Positions 56,400 to 58,000 of a stretch of DNA of 58,000 nucleotides are shown one piece after another. The position numbers and the translations under genes were made by a program. Below the pieces are notes generated by a model, which saw nothing but the letters and a program-made list of their open reading frames with translations, was not told the DNA's origin and ran no database searches. The DNA is taken from contig NC_081405.1 in assembly GCF_030272615.1 (NCBI RefSeq), forward strand, positions 569,657,095-569,715,094. The letters run 5' to 3'. Every line of letters starts with the position of its first letter. The first letter of the stretch is position 1. Origin of the DNA: Cryptomeria japonica (taxonomy: Eukaryota > Streptophyta > Pinopsida > Cupressales > Cupressaceae).

Positions 56400-58000
56400 T
56401 TAGCGCAAACTTGATTGTTCTTCTCTCATCTTCAGCAGCTTGCGAAATTCACTTGCAAACGTGTGGACATTTACTTTCGAAGATCCTCCATCTTCAAGAG
56501 CATTTCATGCCATGTTCCTCAGCTTGTCTGCAGTCATTCATGTCAGAATTTGCCAATATCTAGAGGAAATGGAAAGCATAAATAAGAGAGAACAAAATGT
56601 GACAAGAACAATCTGTATTCCTATCAAGATGCAAAATAAGATCAACCGGATCATCAAGATTGTTCTTGTTACATACAATCTAGATGACCCTGCTTATAAA
56701 GGCAAGGCCATATGGATATGTGAGCACACAAACATGACACGTGGCTCAATAAGAAATAAGGGTAGGCAGGAAATAGGTATGGTAGGTAGGAGAAACAATA
56801 AAATATTCCACATGAGATGGATCACCCGCCGAAGGTGGAATAATCACTTCACAATAAGTGGATATGATAAGTAACAATGAGATCACACCATAAAAGGTGA
56901 AAATCTCCTACAACACACTATCCCAATGTGGCACAAACACCCAAGTGTCTCATATACAAACTACTATGATATGAATATACCTAAGTAAACTTAAGTAAGG
57001 TGTAATAATATCCAACATGAATAAATAATTACACCAATAATTTACATTTGTTTACCTTTGTCATCACTAAACAACTGTCTCAAAACCTCCTTCACCTTTT
57101 ATTCATCTGGAATTCCATCGAGATGTTCACACAACTAAATCCCCACACCCATTTCTGCCAAAATTCTCATGTTAAAAAAGTGGTCCGCAAACATAGGCCA
57201 TCAAGCTATGGGGACGCCGAGGCTTAAGCTCTCGAGTGTAGAGTTCCACCTGCAGTGGTTCATGAAGGTGCCCACGGACGCATGGGAAAGAATCAGGAGC
57301 TGCGGGGCCCAGCCCCATATGACATCCCCTAGGCCCTTTGTTCTCTCCAGAAAGCCCTCTGGAAGATACTCTACGTTTCCTAAGCTCCCGGATTCCGTAA
57401 CTTTGATAGCCCAAACAAACGCCTGTTGGCTGCCTTCCAGTCCTCTGGCCAAGGCCTTTATCTGTGACTCTGAAAGGTTGATCACGCTCCTGAAAAAAGC
57501 ATACACAACAGATCCGACGCTCTGAGAGTCCAGCCACCAAACGAGCTCATCTGCTGCGATGTCCACCATTTTTCCATGCGTGTTAACCTTATTACTCATC
57601 GCCCATCGACAGAAAGGGACCTAAGGCCCACACTGGTTTTCCCGTCAGGTTTCTCAGGTGCCGGAGATACTTAGACTCCAACTCCTCAAAAGTATTAAGT
57701 ATCAATTCCAACCCGCTTTTATCGACGATCTCTGACATCTTTACGAAAAGATTCATGGCCCGATTCATCTCACCTACACTCCAAAATGGTCGGTTTATCT
57801 CGTGGCTTTGAAATCTGAGGGGCTTCGGCAGATCCAAGCTCAACACAACACAGTCGTCCCCTTCTTTTTGCAACGCCCGCTGCATGATTGAATGCAAGAC
57901 TGAGATCAACCCACTGACTCCAAACGGTCCACACGGATTAAACTCCACGCAAGAAATCAAAAGCTTTTCGGCGCTCTTTTGCGCCCATCCCATGAACGAA
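56400..58000 (-). pseudogene. UDP-glycosyltransferase (family 1) pseudogene, 3' half with one intron
   Basis: Minus strand, entering from beyond the right edge. Exon 1 (58000-57056) has LELILNTFEELESKYLRHL, ELVWWLDSQSVGSVVYAFF, LSESQIKALARGLEGSQQAF and the PSPG box WAPQLLILSHASVG, then HCRWNSTLESL (57311 downward), where the usual HCGWNS has Arg for Gly. Exon 2 (56527-56400) gives a typical C-terminus, ALEDGGSSKVNVHTFASEF. The PSPG box binds the UDP-sugar in these enzymes, which glycosylate small plant metabolites. Lesions: a one-base insertion near 57597, TGA 57201-57203 inside the box, TAG 57135-57137, TAA 57099-57101, and TGA 56506-56508 in exon 2. Acceptor substrate cannot be told. Confidence 0.85.
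56528..57055 (-). other. Intron of the UGT pseudogene (528 bp)
   Basis: Donor G|GTAAAC at 57056/57055 and acceptor CTGCAG| at 56528, read on the minus strand. Joining the exons keeps phase (DDK then KLRNMA). A frame on the opposite strand through this region has no support. Confidence 0.7.

Noticed and set aside
56440-56874. Plus-strand 144-codon frame
   Set aside because: It lies over UGT exon 2 and the intron on the opposite strand, with no family resemblance.

Overview
The window is plant nuclear DNA made almost wholly of transposable elements, with only fragments of host genes at its right end. Nested LTR retrotransposons with long LTRs (about 1.2-1.6 kb), plant-type Ty1/copia, Ty3/gypsy and L1-class LINE proteins, tRNA-iMet primer sites and a plant family-1 UDP-glycosyltransferase relic all say seed plant. 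The density of old nested elements suggests a very large genome, perhaps a gymnosperm. That last point is inference.

Layout. (1) 1-13187: a minus-strand Ty3/gypsy element (G1), cut at the left window edge, split by a plus-strand Ty1/copia element C1 (1552-8915). (2) 13190-14690: pieces of other LTRs in both orientations. (3) About 14700-36060: a second minus-strand Ty3 element (G2), split by two further copia elements of the C1 family, C2 (15794-24116, TSD TTTTC) and C3 (26623-34018, TSD (A/C)TGGC). C2 itself carries a solo LTR of another family (18269-19015, TSD GCTAT), so nesting is three deep. (4) 36060-39840: sequence without recognisable genes apart from one LTR-like piece. (5) 39851-40399 and 55818-56102: two degraded copies of one RING-H2-type gene on the plus strand. 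Between them lies a minus-strand LINE (about 40980-53945) with a poly(A) end at 40980-41007, which is split near its 3' end by C4. A second LINE fragment follows at 54184-55560. (6) 56400-58000: the 3' half of a minus-strand UDP-glycosyltransferase pseudogene with one intron.

The most unusual object is C4 (41171-48707, minus strand, perfect TSD AAGTA). It has complete LTRs, a perfect iMet primer site and the same polypurine tract as C1-C3, but no protease, integrase, reverse transcriptase or RNase H. It carries two long frames instead. ORF1 (425 codons) is a coiled coil followed by four CCHC zinc knuckles. ORF2 (1112 codons) is an unrecognised protein with a long Lys/Glu-rich helix-like block. 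Both keep frame from end to end and are broken only by in-frame stops, nearly all TAG. C4 looks like a non-autonomous element that used the machinery of C1-C3-like elements.

All elements seem dead. Damage is dominated by changes expected from deamination of methylated cytosine in CHG context: CAG to TAG stops, and loss of LTR terminal dinucleotides only where the target-site base next to them makes a CHG site. No tRNA, rRNA, CRISPR array or intact host gene was found.
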